From Alphaproteobacteria bacterium (GTDB lineage: Bacteria; Pseudomonadota; Alphaproteobacteria; Rhizobiales; Xanthobacteraceae): a DNA stretch of 64,000 nt. Below the pieces are notes generated by a model. That model had not been told where the DNA came from. It was given only the letters and a program-made list of their open reading frames with translations, and searched no databases. Both the position numbers and the translations under genes were made by a program. How positions within the stretch are numbered: position 1 is the first letter of the stretch; each line of letters starts with the position of its first letter. The DNA lies in the NCBI GenBank assembly GCA_026400395.1, contig JAPLPD010000364.1, forward strand, positions 1 to 64,000, written 5' to 3'. Positions 1 through 9,222 of the stretch are shown piece by piece.

Positions 1-1573
1 CCTGCGCGGTGTCGCCCTGCACATAGCGGATCTGCTCATACGGCACGCCGAGCATCTCGTGGGCGATCTGCGCGAACACGGTGGCGTGGCCCTGCCCGTG
101 CGAATGGGTGCCGCCGTAGATCGTAAGCGAGCCGGACGGATCGAACTTCATGTCCATGCGGTCATTGAAGATGCCGCCGAACTCGATGTAGAAGCAGACC
201 GAGCGGCCGCGCCGCATGCCCTTCGTCTGGGTTGCGCGCTGGCGGGCGGCGTAGCCCTTCCAGTCGCTGTCATCCATGCACTTGTCCATCAGGCGGACGA
301 ACTCGCCGCTGTCGTAAACGAAGTGCGTCGGCGTGGTGTAGGGAAGCTTGGCTTCCGGAATGAGATTGCGGCGGCGAATCTCGGCGCGGTCGATGCCGGT
401 GACATGGGCGGCGTGCTCGATCAGCCGCTCCATGAAATAGGCGGCCTCGGGCCGTCCGGCACCGCGATAGGGACCGCTCTGCGAGGTGTTGGTGAACACG
501 CCCTGCGACATGATGTGCATGGTCTGGATGTCGTAGGCGGCCGGCACAAAGCGGATCGAGAACGCGCCGGCGGCAAGCGCCGAGCCGACGAAGTAGGCGC
601 CCATCTGGAACAGAGACTTCGAACGCAGCCCGAGAATCTTACCGTGTTCGTCGAGGGCGAGTTCGCCGTAATAAACCATCTCGCGGGCGTGATGATCGTT
701 CAGCATCGCCTCGCTGCGGGTCGACACCCACTTCACCGGACGGCGCAGCTTTTTCGACGCCCAGATCACCAGGCCGTCCTCGGGGAAGAAGCCGCCCTTC
801 AATCCGAACCCGCCGCCGACGTCAGGCGACACCACACGGACGCGGTTCTCCGGCGCATGAAAGAGATGCGAGATTTCCATGCGGGCGCCATGCGGATTCT
901 GGTTGGCGCTGTAGAGGGTGTATTCGTCGGTGGCGGCACTGTAATCGCCGATGGCGACGCGGGGCTCCATCGAAACTGGCGACAGGCGGTTGTTCTCGAC
1001 GCGAAGCTTGACGACGTGCTTGGCAACGGCGAACGCGGCGTCGGTGGCGTCCTTGTTGCCGAACATCAGGCGGAAGGCGTTGTTGCCCTGCGGGTTATCG
1101 TCCCACACCTTCATGGCGTCGGGCTTGGCGGCGTCTTCGATGTTGACCAGCGCCTTGAGCGGCTCGTAGTCCACCTCGACCAGTTCGGCGGCGTCGCGCG
1201 CCTGGGCCAGGGTCTCGGCGACCACGAAGGCAACGCGATCGCCAACGTGGCGGACTCGGTCGCTGACGATCAGCGGCTGGAATGTGCGGTGCCCCTTCGG
1301 CGCGCCGAAGTCCTCCGGCATCAGATGCGAGGTGAGCGCGCCGATCGTCTCGGCGGCGACATCGGCTCCGGTCAGCACCAGCAGCACGCCGGGGGCGGCC
1401 TTGGCCTTGGTGGTGTCCACCTTGCGGATCTTGGCGTGCGCATGCGGCGACAGCACGTTGGCGCCATGAACCATGCCCGACAGGACGATGTCATCGACGT
1501 AGCGGCCCTGCCCCGTCAGAAAGCGCTGGTCCTCGACCCTACGAACCGCCTGCCCGATCCCGAACTTGGCCAT
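1..1573 (-). CDS. CoxL-like molybdopterin-binding subunit (xanthine dehydrogenase/CO dehydrogenase large-subunit family), partial
   Basis: Large molybdenum-cofactor subunit of an aerobic hydroxylase; the C-terminal third is cut off by the left window edge (524 residues visible of about 770-800 usual). Reading the minus strand gives an N-terminus of the form MAKFGIGQAVRRVEDQRFLT, typical of the family. The loop that in true form I CO dehydrogenase carries the AYXCSFR motif reads PYRGAGR here, which is the form II signature, so the substrate is probably not CO but an aromatic or other organic molecule. The start has a good ribosome site (GGGAGGAAG). It lies 84 bp downstream of the ABC-importer ATPase on the same strand, so it may use the imported compound. 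The small (2Fe-2S) and medium (FAD) subunits are not in the window and may lie beyond the left edge. Confidence 0.9.
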   Translation of the reverse strand, partial: MAKFGIGQAVRRVEDQRFLTGQGRYVDDIVLSGMVHGANVLSPHAHAKIRKVDTTKAKAAPGVLLVLTGADVAAETIGALTSHLMPEDFGAPKGHRTFQPLIVSDRVRHVGDRVAFVVAETLAQARDAAELVEVDYEPLKALVNIEDAAKPDAMKVWDDNPQGNNAFRLMFGNKDATDAAFAVAKHVVKLRVENNRLSPVSMEPRVAIGDYSAATDEYTLYSANQNPHGARMEISHLFHAPENRVRVVSPDVGGGFGLKGGFFPEDGLVIWASKKLRRPVKWVSTRSEAMLNDHHAREMVYYGELALDEHGKILGLRSKSLFQMGAYFVGSALAAGAFSIRFVPAAYDIQTMHIMSQGVFTNTSQSGPYRGAGRPEAAYFMERLIEHAAHVTGIDRAEIRRRNLIPEAKLPYTTPTHFVYDSGEFVRLMDKCMDDSDWKGYAARQRATQTKGMRRGRSVCFYIEFGGIFNDRMDMKFDPSGSLTIYGGTHSHGQGHATVFAQIAHEMLGVPYEQIRYVQGDTAQ

Positions 1574-1633
1574 AGCTTCCTCCCGCCGCGTTTCCGGCTC
1601 CTGCAATGTTACTGAAGCAATCGCGGTTGCGCC

Positions 1634-1659
1634 AGCGCGGGCCGTCAGCGCGGGCCGTC
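1634..1659. repeat. 13-bp tandem duplication at the end of the LivF-like gene
   Basis: The unit AGCGCGGGCCGTC occurs twice head to tail (1634-1646 and 1647-1659), followed by AG. The second copy overlaps the TGA stop codon of the LivF-like gene (1658-1660, minus strand), so the stop context is duplicated downstream. Seen directly in the sequence; origin by slippage is inferred. Confidence 0.85.
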
Positions 1660-2299
1660 AGACCGCCGCGACCGCACCACGCTCGATACGAAAGGCCCGC
1701 GACAGCAGGTCGGCGACATGAACCTCGTTGGACTCGGCGATCAGCACCGAGACGCCTTGATTTTTGAGGTTTGCCAGCACTTCGCCGAGCCGTCGGGCGA
1801 GCGCCGGAGCAAGCCCCTCGAATGGCTCGTCGAGCAAAAGGATGCGCCGGCCCGCCATCAGCGCACGGGCGAGCGCCACCATCTTCTGTTGGCCGCCGGA
1901 CAACTCCAGCGCCCGGCGGGTACGGAAACGCTCAACTTCGGGCATGATTGAAAAAATCCAGTCCAGGCGCGCGTCGGCGTCATCGACCCGCGCCGTCCAG
2001 GTCGGCAGGCGGATGTTCTCCTCGACGGTGAATTGCGGCACCAGCCTCCGGTCTTCCGGCATGTAACCGATACCGTGATGCACCCGCTCGTGCGCGGGCA
2101 GCGACAGCAGTTCCGCGCCGCCCAGCTCCGCCGTGCCGGTCGCGGGAAGCGCGCCCATCAACGCGCGCATGATGGTGGTCTTGCCCGCGCCGTTGCGTCC
2201 GATCAGGCCGCACATCTCGCCCTCGCCGACGTCAAGCGAGGCTTTGCGGACGATCGGGACCGGCCCGATCGATACGTTGAGGTTCGAGACTTTAAGCAT
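1658..2299 (-). CDS. ABC transporter ATP-binding protein, LivF type
   Basis: Second ATPase of a branched-chain-amino-acid-type (HAAT family) importer, 213 aa, cytoplasmic. Walker A is GRNGAGKTT, the signature is LSGGQQ, and Walker B is ILLLDEPFEG. The chosen ATG (MLKVSN) overlaps the TAA stop of the upstream LivG-like gene by 8 bp (ATGCTTAA), a sign of translational coupling; an in-frame ATG 15 bp upstream is less likely. It ends the transporter part of the operon, with the CoxL-like gene next. HAAT importers in this bacterial group carry amino acids but also many aromatic acids, so substrate cannot be read from the sequence. Confidence 0.93.
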   Translation of the reverse strand: MLKVSNLNVSIGPVPIVRKASLDVGEGEMCGLIGRNGAGKTTIMRALMGALPATGTAELGGAELLSLPAHERVHHGIGYMPEDRRLVPQFTVEENIRLPTWTARVDDADARLDWIFSIMPEVERFRTRRALELSGGQQKMVALARALMAGRRILLLDEPFEGLAPALARRLGEVLANLKNQGVSVLIAESNEVHVADLLSRAFRIERGAVAAV

Positions 2300-3074
2300 C
2301 GGCCTGCCCCACATGCGCCCGCTGCGTTCCGCTGATCAGCGTCTGCACCTTCGGGTCGGCCAGAACAGCTTTCGGCGGAGCATCGGCGATGACAGTACCG
2401 TCGTAGAATGCCAGCACGCGGTCGGCAAAGCGACCGACGATCTCCATGTCGTGCTCGACGAACAGCACGGTGATCCTGCGCGTCTTGAGCGCGGACATCA
2501 CCACTTCCATCAGGCCGAACTTCTCCTCGATGGAAATCCCGCTGGTCGGCTCGTCGAGCAACAGCAGGCGGGGCGAACCGGCCACCGCCATCGCAATATC
2601 CAGAAGCTTCCGCACGCCCTGCGGCAGGGTGACGGCCTTGGCATGGCGGTAGCGCGCAATCTGGAAGAGATCGAGCGCCGCATCGGCCTCCACGACCGCC
2701 CCCGGCGCGTCGATCGGGCGAAACAACCGGTCGAGGATGCTGTCGCGGCTGTTCGCGATCGCAGACGCGATGCGCATGTTCTCGAGCACAGTCATGGTCG
2801 GAAACACCTGCGCGACCTGAAACGAGCGCGATATGCCAAGGCGCACGATGTCGCGCGATGGCAGACCGGTGATGTCCTTGTTCTCGAAGTGGATCGAACC
2901 CTTCGAAGGGGTCAGGTGCCCAGTGATCATATTGACGAAGGTGGTCTTGCCGGCGCCATTCGCGCCGATGATGCCCACGGTCTGATGAACCGGCACCACA
3001 ACCGAGATGTCGCGGGCCGCTACCACTGCGCCGAAGGTCTTCTCGATGTCGCGGACCACCAGGATGTCGCTCAT
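2292..3074 (-). CDS. ABC transporter ATP-binding protein, LivG type
   Basis: First ATPase of the same importer, 260 aa. Walker A is GANGAGKTT; Walker B is RLLLLDEPTSG with the H-loop in LFVEHDMEIV. The C-terminal extension of LivG proteins is present. The start MSDILV is chosen because its ATG overlaps the stop of the upstream LivM-like gene (ATGA, 3071-3074). An upstream extension in the same frame would run inside livM and is a shadow. It works as a heterodimer with the LivF-like protein to power transport. Confidence 0.93.
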   Translation of the reverse strand: MSDILVVRDIEKTFGAVVAARDISVVVPVHQTVGIIGANGAGKTTFVNMITGHLTPSKGSIHFENKDITGLPSRDIVRLGISRSFQVAQVFPTMTVLENMRIASAIANSRDSILDRLFRPIDAPGAVVEADAALDLFQIARYRHAKAVTLPQGVRKLLDIAMAVAGSPRLLLLDEPTSGISIEEKFGLMEVVMSALKTRRITVLFVEHDMEIVGRFADRVLAFYDGTVIADAPPKAVLADPKVQTLISGTQRAHVGQADA

Positions 3075-4024
3075 GACGCCGCATCCTTGCGCCGCCGCAA
3101 CCGGCCGTACAGAGAACCCAGACCTTCGGGCAGGAACAGGATCGTCAGCAGCAGGACGGTGCCGAGGATCATCTGCCATTCGCCCGGCACGAGATCGATC
3201 GCGATTGAGCGCACCAGTTCGAACACCAGAGAGCCGACGAACGCAGCCCCGACCGAGCCGGCGCCGGCCAGGATCGTGACGAACACGAAGCCACCGGAGG
3301 TGGTCCAGTATGCCATCGCCGGATCGACATGCTGCACGGCCAACGCAGCGAGCGCGCCGCCGATGCCGGCGAGGATTCCGGACACGACCAGCTTGAGATG
3401 GATCAGCCGGTCGACGGAGATGCCGAGGAACTCGACGCGGATTTCATTGTCGCGGATCGGGTTGCTGAGCGAGCCCGCGACGGAACGGAAATACAGCGAG
3501 ACCAGCCATGCCATGACGGCGGAAAAGCCTAGCACCAGCCAGTAGATCGACAGATTCAGCCAGACGCCCTGCGGCCGATAGCCAAAGAACGTGCCGGCCT
3601 CGACATGAAAGCCATCGGTGGAGCCGAGCGTCTCGGTCTTCACCAGAATTCCGTAGAGGATCATCGACATCGCAAGGCTCAACATCGCGAAGAAGATTTC
3701 GCGGTAGCGGGCGAGCAGGAAGCCGACGAGATAGGCGGCGATTCCGGCAAAGATCGCGCCGGCAAGTATCACGACAAACACGTCACGGACTGACGTGTAG
3801 CGCCCGATCAACGCCACCGCATAGGCGCCGATGGCGTAGAACAGCGCCTGCCCGAACGGCACCAGACCGGTCCGCCACAGGATGATCAGTCCCAGCACCA
3901 CCAGCGCATTGGCGAAAGCGATCGTGGCCAGCGACACCAGCCACGGCGGCATCCACGGCGCCACCGCAGCGACCGCGATGAACGCCAGCGCACCGAGAAG
4001 GCTCGACCGGGCGGGCATGGTCAT
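3071..4024 (-). CDS. ABC transporter permease, LivM type
   Basis: Inner-membrane permease, 317 aa, with about nine to ten hydrophobic segments, starting near residues 8-28 and ending near residue 300. The LivM-type motif GLVPFGQALFYAIGAYAVAL lies near residues 53-72. The C-terminus is basic (RLRRRK). It overlaps both neighbours by 4 bp ATGA junctions. It pairs with the LivH-like permease to form the channel. Confidence 0.93.
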   Translation of the reverse strand: MTMPARSSLLGALAFIAVAAVAPWMPPWLVSLATIAFANALVVLGLIILWRTGLVPFGQALFYAIGAYAVALIGRYTSVRDVFVVILAGAIFAGIAAYLVGFLLARYREIFFAMLSLAMSMILYGILVKTETLGSTDGFHVEAGTFFGYRPQGVWLNLSIYWLVLGFSAVMAWLVSLYFRSVAGSLSNPIRDNEIRVEFLGISVDRLIHLKLVVSGILAGIGGALAALAVQHVDPAMAYWTTSGGFVFVTILAGAGSVGAAFVGSLVFELVRSIAIDLVPGEWQMILGTVLLLTILFLPEGLGSLYGRLRRRKDAAS

Positions 4025-4917
4025 ATCTTTCGCGGCTGTACCTGGCTGAACAGTCCGTAGGGACGGAAGCCCAACACCAGCGCCATCACCGCATAGATCA
4101 CGAACAGCTCGAGCTGCGGCACGAGATGGACCGCCGCCGCCCGTGATATCCCGACAATCAGCGCGCCGATCAGCGCGCCCTCGACCGATCCCATGCCGCC
4201 GATGGCGACAACGGCGAAGGCCAGCACGATGACCTCGACGCCGATACCAAGGGTGACGGAAATCTTCGGCGCCATCACCGCGCCGCCGAGCGCGCCAAGC
4301 ATCGCACCGATGAGAAACGTGACCGTATAGACGACGGTGACGTTGATGCCGTAGGCCGCCGCCGTCTCGCGGTCGAAGATCACCACGGTCAGCAACCGGC
4401 CATAGCGGGTGTATTTAAGCGCCCAGCGCCCGGCCGCCGCGACCACCCCCGCAAGGACGACCAGCCCGATATCGTAAATCGATAGCGTGAGGTCGCCGAC
4501 GTCGATGCTGCCGGCGGCCACCATCGGCTGATAGGCCGCATAGGAGCGCGGCCCCCAGATGAGAACGATGACATCCTCAAGGATCAGGAAGATCGCGTAG
4601 GTGACCAATACGACCACGACCTCGTCGCGGCCGTAGACAAAACGGAGCGTTCCCCGCTCGATGATAATGCCGATCAAAAGGCCGATCGCCATGGCGAACA
4701 GCGCCATGAACAGAAAGCCTCCGGCATCGGGCAAGCCGCGATCGAACCAGATGCCTGCCGCCGTCGCCGCGCCATAAGCGCCGAACGCATAGAACGAACC
4801 GTGCGTGACGTTGAGGATTTTCATCACGCCGAAGATCAGCGTGAGGCCGACCGCGACGAGGAACAGATAGGCTGCGTAAACCAGCCCATCCGTCACAATG
4901 GCAAAAGCTGTCAGCAC
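4021..4917 (-). CDS. ABC transporter permease, LivH type
   Basis: Inner-membrane permease of 298 aa with about eight membrane segments. The family motif around LTLIFGVMKILNVTHGSFYA lies near residues 25-44, and the EAA-like segment AVVAIGGMGSVEGALIGA near 235-252. It is first of the four membrane and ATPase genes and follows the receptor gene after 117 bp, in which I see no gene. Substrate is set mainly by the receptor and is unknown. Confidence 0.93.
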   Translation of the reverse strand: MLTAFAIVTDGLVYAAYLFLVAVGLTLIFGVMKILNVTHGSFYAFGAYGAATAAGIWFDRGLPDAGGFLFMALFAMAIGLLIGIIIERGTLRFVYGRDEVVVVLVTYAIFLILEDVIVLIWGPRSYAAYQPMVAAGSIDVGDLTLSIYDIGLVVLAGVVAAAGRWALKYTRYGRLLTVVIFDRETAAAYGINVTVVYTVTFLIGAMLGALGGAVMAPKISVTLGIGVEVIVLAFAVVAIGGMGSVEGALIGALIVGISRAAAVHLVPQLELFVIYAVMALVLGFRPYGLFSQVQPRKI

Positions 4918-5034
4918 ATCGGACCTGCGGTTGGGCGGAAGCCGGATAACCGAATCCCGGCCCCGAACATCGAAGCATGCCTGCTTCGCGCTCGGGACCG
5001 GCTCTATCGGGTCAATGCATCGTGAGATTGGCGG

Positions 5035-6342
5035 TTAGCACTTCGCGCCTTTCATGCCATCCCTGATCCAGTCGTCGGCATTCTGGCCAGCCGGCGGATT
5101 CACGCATTCCGCCGGAAAGCGCATGATGTCCACGACCTCGCCTTCGTTCTTCTGCTTGTTGAACTTGTAGATGCCGTAGGCGGTGTCCTGGATGCCCTGA
5201 TGACCGTTGCCCAGCGCCATCCTCACCAGGCCGCTCGGCGCATCGAACGAGATGCCCTCGAAGCTCGCCACGACCTCATCGGTGGTGGGCTTGCCGCTGC
5301 CTTTCTTCTTCTGCGCGCTCTCCCACGCCACCTTCAAGCCGAGGAGCGAGAGCGCCATCTGATAGGCCGGATAGTTCGGCGGCGAGTTATAGCGCTCCGT
5401 ATAGATCTGCTTGAACCATCTGCTGTAGGCGTTGTCCGGCGCGAGCGGGCCATTGGCGCCGCGCGCACCAACGATCGTACCGTCCGGCAGCTTGTCCTTC
5501 AGACGCCAGATCACGGATTCAACCGCCGTGCCGAGAATCGGCATGCGCCTGCTGAGGCCGCGCGCCTGGCTCTGATAGACGAAGCTCTCGAGATCGCCAT
5601 CCCAGAAGCTGGTGTGCAGCGCTTCCGACTTCGAGGTCAGCAACGTGGAGATTTCCGCGCCGTATTCGCCGGCGAACAGCTTGGGCATCAACTCTTTGTC
5701 GACGGCGGCCTTCGGCGCCAGCGCCTTCATCGCGCCGACGAAGTCGCGCCAGGAGTCCTGGCCCCACGCGTAGTTCTGGTTGATGCCGGATAAGAGCTTG
5801 ATGTCCTTCTTCTTGGCGAGCAGGAAGCGCGCCGCAGCGGTGTTGTCCATGGTCGCGTGGGGCGGCGGCCGGAACACGTACTTGCGTGCTTTTTCCTCGA
5901 AGATTCGAGGCGTGCCGCAATCGAAATAGACCGTCAACGCCTGCAACTCCTCCGCGACAGGGGTCACGGCGAGGCAGCTTCCGGAAGAGATGTAGCCGAC
6001 CACGGCGTCCATCTTGTCGCGCTGCACGAGGTTGCGGAATTCGGTCACGACCTGAGCGGTCGAGCCCGCCTCATCGACGTATTTGGCTTCGATCTTTGTG
6101 CCGCCGAATCCGACGGTGTTGTAGGGTGCCGGCGCCTTGCCAGCGTTGAGCGCCTCGATGACAATCTCCGCCCCGTTGCGGCTCGGCACGCCGAACGGAC
6201 TCGCGGCGGGGCCGCTGAGGAACGTCACGATGCCGAGCTTGACCGGTGGCGCATCGGCGGCCGGAGCCTGCTGAGCGGAAGCCCCCCCCGTATAAGCAAG
6301 CGAAAGTGCCACGGAGGCCACAAGACTCCATCGAATGTCCAT
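5035..6342 (-). CDS. ABC transporter substrate-binding protein, LivK/Peripla_BP_6 type
   Basis: Periplasmic receptor of the importer, 435 aa. The chosen start gives MDIRWSLVASVALSLAYTGG then ASAQQ, a classic Sec signal peptide with cleavage after ASA, and is preceded by AAGGGAGGGG. An in-frame start 54 bp upstream would put 18 polar residues before the signal and is rejected. The mature protein opens VKLGIVTFLSGPAASPFGVP, the type I periplasmic-binding fold of the amino acid/aromatic acid receptors. It is the first gene of the operon and diverges from the DUF1445 gene. Confidence 0.92.
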   Translation of the reverse strand: MDIRWSLVASVALSLAYTGGASAQQAPAADAPPVKLGIVTFLSGPAASPFGVPSRNGAEIVIEALNAGKAPAPYNTVGFGGTKIEAKYVDEAGSTAQVVTEFRNLVQRDKMDAVVGYISSGSCLAVTPVAEELQALTVYFDCGTPRIFEEKARKYVFRPPPHATMDNTAAARFLLAKKKDIKLLSGINQNYAWGQDSWRDFVGAMKALAPKAAVDKELMPKLFAGEYGAEISTLLTSKSEALHTSFWDGDLESFVYQSQARGLSRRMPILGTAVESVIWRLKDKLPDGTIVGARGANGPLAPDNAYSRWFKQIYTERYNSPPNYPAYQMALSLLGLKVAWESAQKKKGSGKPTTDEVVASFEGISFDAPSGLVRMALGNGHQGIQDTAYGIYKFNKQKNEGEVVDIMRFPAECVNPPAGQNADDWIRDGMKGAKC

Positions 6343-6513
6343 CCACCCCTCCCTTTGCCGAACTGTGCCGGCCTGATCGTTTTCTAGTTGAGTCAAGCAA
6401 ACGCGATCCTGACCTGAGTTTCAACCGGTTTTCGTGCGAAAAGGGAGTGCTATGATGAAACCATCGCGGCGCCCCATCGTCGCCTCGACCGGCTAAAATT
6501 GATAGGACATCGC
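6343..6513. promoter_or_regulatory. Divergent intergenic region between the ABC/CoxL operon and the DUF1445 gene
   Basis: 171 bp without coding content that must hold the promoters of both divergent units. A TATGAT at 6451-6456 (plus strand) is a possible -10 element, but the matching -35 is poor. No operator could be assigned. Confidence 0.35.
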
Positions 6514-7329
6514 ATGACCGCCGCCGCGAATGAGCGCCTCAACTCGACTATTCCGCAGAGCGGAGAAGACGCCCGCCGCGCCATCCGCAGCGGCCAGTGG
6601 ACCGGCCCCACCTCCGGAATGGCGCCAGGCTACGTCCAGGGCAACCTCGCGATCCTGCCGGCGGCGGTCGCGTCGGACTTCATGCGGTTCTGCCAGCTCA
6701 ACCCGAAGCCGTGCCCGCTGCTCGCGGCGGGCGCGCCGGGCGATCCGCGACTGCCGACGCTCGGCCTCGATCTCGACATCCGCACCGACCTCTGCCGCTA
6801 CAAGGTGTTCCGCAACGGCGAACTGATCGACGAACCGACCGACATCAGCAAGCACTGGCGCGACGATCTGGTGATCTTCGCGCTCGGGTGCTCGTTCTCG
6901 TTCGAAGATGCGCTGATGCAGGACGGCATGGAGTTGCGCCACATCACCAACGGCACGACCGTGCCGATGTTCCGCACCACGGTGGAGACGGCGGCGGCCG
7001 GCCCGTTCCACGGTCCGCTGGTGGTGTCGATGCGGCCGCTGAAGCCCGCCGATGCGATCCGCGCCATCCAGATCACCACGCGATTTCCCGCCGTGCATGG
7101 CGCACCGGTGCACATCGGACGGCCCGACCTGATCGGCATCAAGGACATCATGAAGCCCGACTACGGCGATCCGGCGCCGATGAACGACGACGAGATTCCG
7201 GTGTTCTGGGCCTGCGGAGTGACGCCGCAATCGGTGGTGGCCACGGTGAAGCCGGAGTTCTGCATCACGCATTATCCGGGATGCATGCTGGTCACCGACC
7301 GCAAGAACTCCGAATTCGCCATCATGTGA
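6514..7329 (+). CDS. D-glutamate cyclase family / putative hydro-lyase (DUF1445)
   Basis: 271 aa cytosolic enzyme of the DUF1445 family (Pfam D-glutamate cyclase, YcsI-like). Visible family blocks are [16 protein letters not shown] near residue 37, [17 protein letters not shown] near 90, [14 protein letters not shown] near 125, and [10 protein letters not shown] near the C-terminus. One mammalian member converts D-glutamate to 5-oxoproline; bacterial members are mostly uncharacterised and annotated as hydro-lyases. The ATG at 6514 is preferred to a TTG 15 bp upstream. It diverges from the ABC/CoxL operon, so a shared pathway is possible but unproven. Confidence 0.88.
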   Translation: MTAAANERLNSTIPQSGEDARRAIRSGQWTGPTSGMAPGYVQGNLAILPAAVASDFMRFCQLNPKPCPLLAAGAPGDPRLPTLGLDLDIRTDLCRYKVFRNGELIDEPTDISKHWRDDLVIFALGCSFSFEDALMQDGMELRHITNGTTVPMFRTTVETAAAGPFHGPLVVSMRPLKPADAIRAIQITTRFPAVHGAPVHIGRPDLIGIKDIMKPDYGDPAPMNDDEIPVFWACGVTPQSVVATVKPEFCITHYPGCMLVTDRKNSEFAIM

Positions 7330-7347
7330 CGCCGCAAGGCAGCATAC

Positions 7348-8019
7348 TCACAGGAAGTGCTTCGGTATCTCCGACCACTTCTCGCGGCCGCGGTAGTACA
7401 GCGGCTTCTTCTTGTGCGTCTCCAGATAGGCTCGATACTTTTCGCGCTCCCGGCGAACCCGCGTGCGCGACCGTTTGATCTTGTGCGACCGCACGTCCAG
7501 CAGCATCTTCTCCACCGCCCAGACGTTGCGGCGGGAGAACCGCCAGTCGTACGAGCCCATCACGCGCATGTGGGTCACCGCGTAGCCGGTGACCATGCCG
7601 GTGTAGTCGATGTACGGATCGAAATAGCTCTCGGCGAGCGCGCGCGGCGAGCGGAAAACCGGCTTTCGGCCATGCAGCCCCGGATCGCGCGAACGCGCCA
7701 CCGAGCCCCACTTGCCCTGATGGCGATAGACGAAAATGACGTGGTCGAGGCCGTCGATGGAATCCAGGCCGAGCAGCAGCGGCGGGTAACCGTGCTGCTC
7801 CATCACGCAGGCGGCAAACAACGCCGCCTCCAGGCAGTGCGCCGTGCCGCGGCGGACCACCTGGCGAAAACCGCGCAAGGTGTCGCCGCCAGGCTCGGTG
7901 TTGTACGGTAGACGGTTAAGATAGCGCTGGATGTCGAGCGGCGTGCGCAGCCTGCGGATCAGACGCCGCTCGGCATGGGTAAAACTGTGACCGGAACGCT
8001 TCACGTCATCAAAAATCAT
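7348..8019 (-). CDS. Transglutaminase-like hypothetical protein
   Basis: 223 aa, no signal peptide. The region GTAHCLEAALFAACVMEQHG (Cys62) followed by GLDHVIFVYRH (His93) resembles the Cys and His of a transglutaminase/NlpC-like papain fold; the acid is not certain. The C-terminal 60 residues are very basic (many Arg and Lys, YYRGREKW), suggesting nucleic-acid or membrane-surface contact. The ATG giving MIFDDVKRSG was chosen; one 30 bp upstream is possible. It is convergent with the DUF1445 gene and divergent from the deacetylase. I cannot name its function. Confidence 0.8.
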   Translation of the reverse strand: MIFDDVKRSGHSFTHAERRLIRRLRTPLDIQRYLNRLPYNTEPGGDTLRGFRQVVRRGTAHCLEAALFAACVMEQHGYPPLLLGLDSIDGLDHVIFVYRHQGKWGSVARSRDPGLHGRKPVFRSPRALAESYFDPYIDYTGMVTGYAVTHMRVMGSYDWRFSRRNVWAVEKMLLDVRSHKIKRSRTRVRREREKYRAYLETHKKKPLYYRGREKWSEIPKHFL

Positions 8020-8102
8020 GTGAATCCGAACGCCCTTCCATGCCGTCACGAGCCGGCTTGTGCAATATGGGGCGGAGTTTTGGGTTTCGGGGTTGCAGGG
8101 CT

Positions 8103-9005
8103 ATGAGTTGGGGTTTGGCGAAGATCGCTTTCCTTCTGGCTGCGCCGCTGGCGATGGTCGGCGGGCCTGCCATGGCCGGCGCCTGCCCCGGCAATCCCAA
8201 CGCGATCGGCACCAGCCGCACGATTGTGGTTAATCCTCGCGAGCATATCCGCATCGGTACGATGGACTATGCGGAGACCCTGCCGCTTGTCGACAGGGAA
8301 GTGGTGCTCACCTTCGACGACGGGCCGATCCCCCCCTACACAAACCGGGTTTTGGACATCCTTGCCGCCGAATGCGTGAAGGCGACCTATTTCATCGTCG
8401 GCGACATGGCGAAGGAATACCCGGCGATGGTGCGCCGGATCTACGACGCGGGGCACACCGTCGGCACCCACAGCATGAGCCATCCGTACCGCTTCCGGGC
8501 GCTGTCGGTCGAGCGCGGCAATGCCCAGATCGACGACGGCATCGCGGCAATCGCCGCCGCTCTCGGCGATGCGGACAAGGTGGCGCCGTTTTTCCGGTTT
8601 CCAGGCTTCGGCCACACGCCGGCCGCGCATGAACATGCCGCCGCCCGCGGCCTGATGGTCTGGGGCGCCGACGTGCCGGCCGATGACTGGCTCAAGCTGG
8701 GGCCCCGTGAGGTCGCTCGCCGCGCGGTTCAGCGTCTCGAATACAAGGGCAAGGGCATCCTGTTGCTGCACGACATCCACCAGCGCACGGTGGAGGCCCT
8801 GCCGTTCATTCTGGAGGAGTTGCGGGACCGAGGCTTCCGCATCGTCCATGTGGTGCCGTCGAGCGCCGACCGGCAGCCGACTGTCACCGCGCCGCTGGAA
8901 TGGCGGCCGGGCGGCGGACGGCGCATCGTCGTGGCATCCGCCACGGCGGATCTCACGCTGCGGCATGGCCCGGATGGGCAACAAGAATACCCGTATCGCC
9001 CGTAA
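8103..9005 (+). CDS. Polysaccharide deacetylase (CE4 family), secreted; possible 3' frameshift
   Basis: 300 aa metal-dependent deacetylase of N-acetylated glycans. The signal peptide is MSWGLAKIAFLLAAPLAMVG to AMA. CE4 motifs are LTFDDGP (metal and base Asp), GTHSMSHP (the two metal His), RFPGFG, and LLLHDIH near residue 222. The open frame stops at 9005. The frame one base further (to 9198) continues with an Ala/Lys/Thr/Pro-rich tail whose codon use looks like real coding sequence, so the 3' end may be frameshifted. The start giving the signal peptide is chosen over one 63 bp upstream. Confidence 0.88.
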   Translation: MSWGLAKIAFLLAAPLAMVGGPAMAGACPGNPNAIGTSRTIVVNPREHIRIGTMDYAETLPLVDREVVLTFDDGPIPPYTNRVLDILAAECVKATYFIVGDMAKEYPAMVRRIYDAGHTVGTHSMSHPYRFRALSVERGNAQIDDGIAAIAAALGDADKVAPFFRFPGFGHTPAAHEHAAARGLMVWGADVPADDWLKLGPREVARRAVQRLEYKGKGILLLHDIHQRTVEALPFILEELRDRGFRIVHVVPSSADRQPTVTAPLEWRPGGGRRIVVASATADLTLRHGPDGQQEYPYRP

Positions 9006-9222
9006 CGAGACCGGCGCGGCAGCCACGGCGAAGCCCGCCGAGACCGGCATATTGGCGAAGCTCGGCCTGACCGGGCCCAGTCCCAGCGCCAGTGCTGCCG
9101 ATTCCAAGGTCGCCGGCGCCAAAACTACCGATACCAAAACTGCCGAAGCAAAGGCCAGTGCCAAGCCCCGGCCCGACATCCACGCCACCGTCCAGTGATT
9201 TAGGCAGCGCGCCCGCCGCGGC

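Noticed and set aside
59-1615. Long plus-strand frame opposite the CoxL-like gene
   Set aside because: It is antisense to a clear family protein and has a composition typical of high-GC shadows (Arg/Ala/Gly/His-rich, no motif).
2133-3545. Long plus-strand frame across livF, livG and livM
   Set aside because: It crosses three well-supported minus-strand genes and shows no domain.
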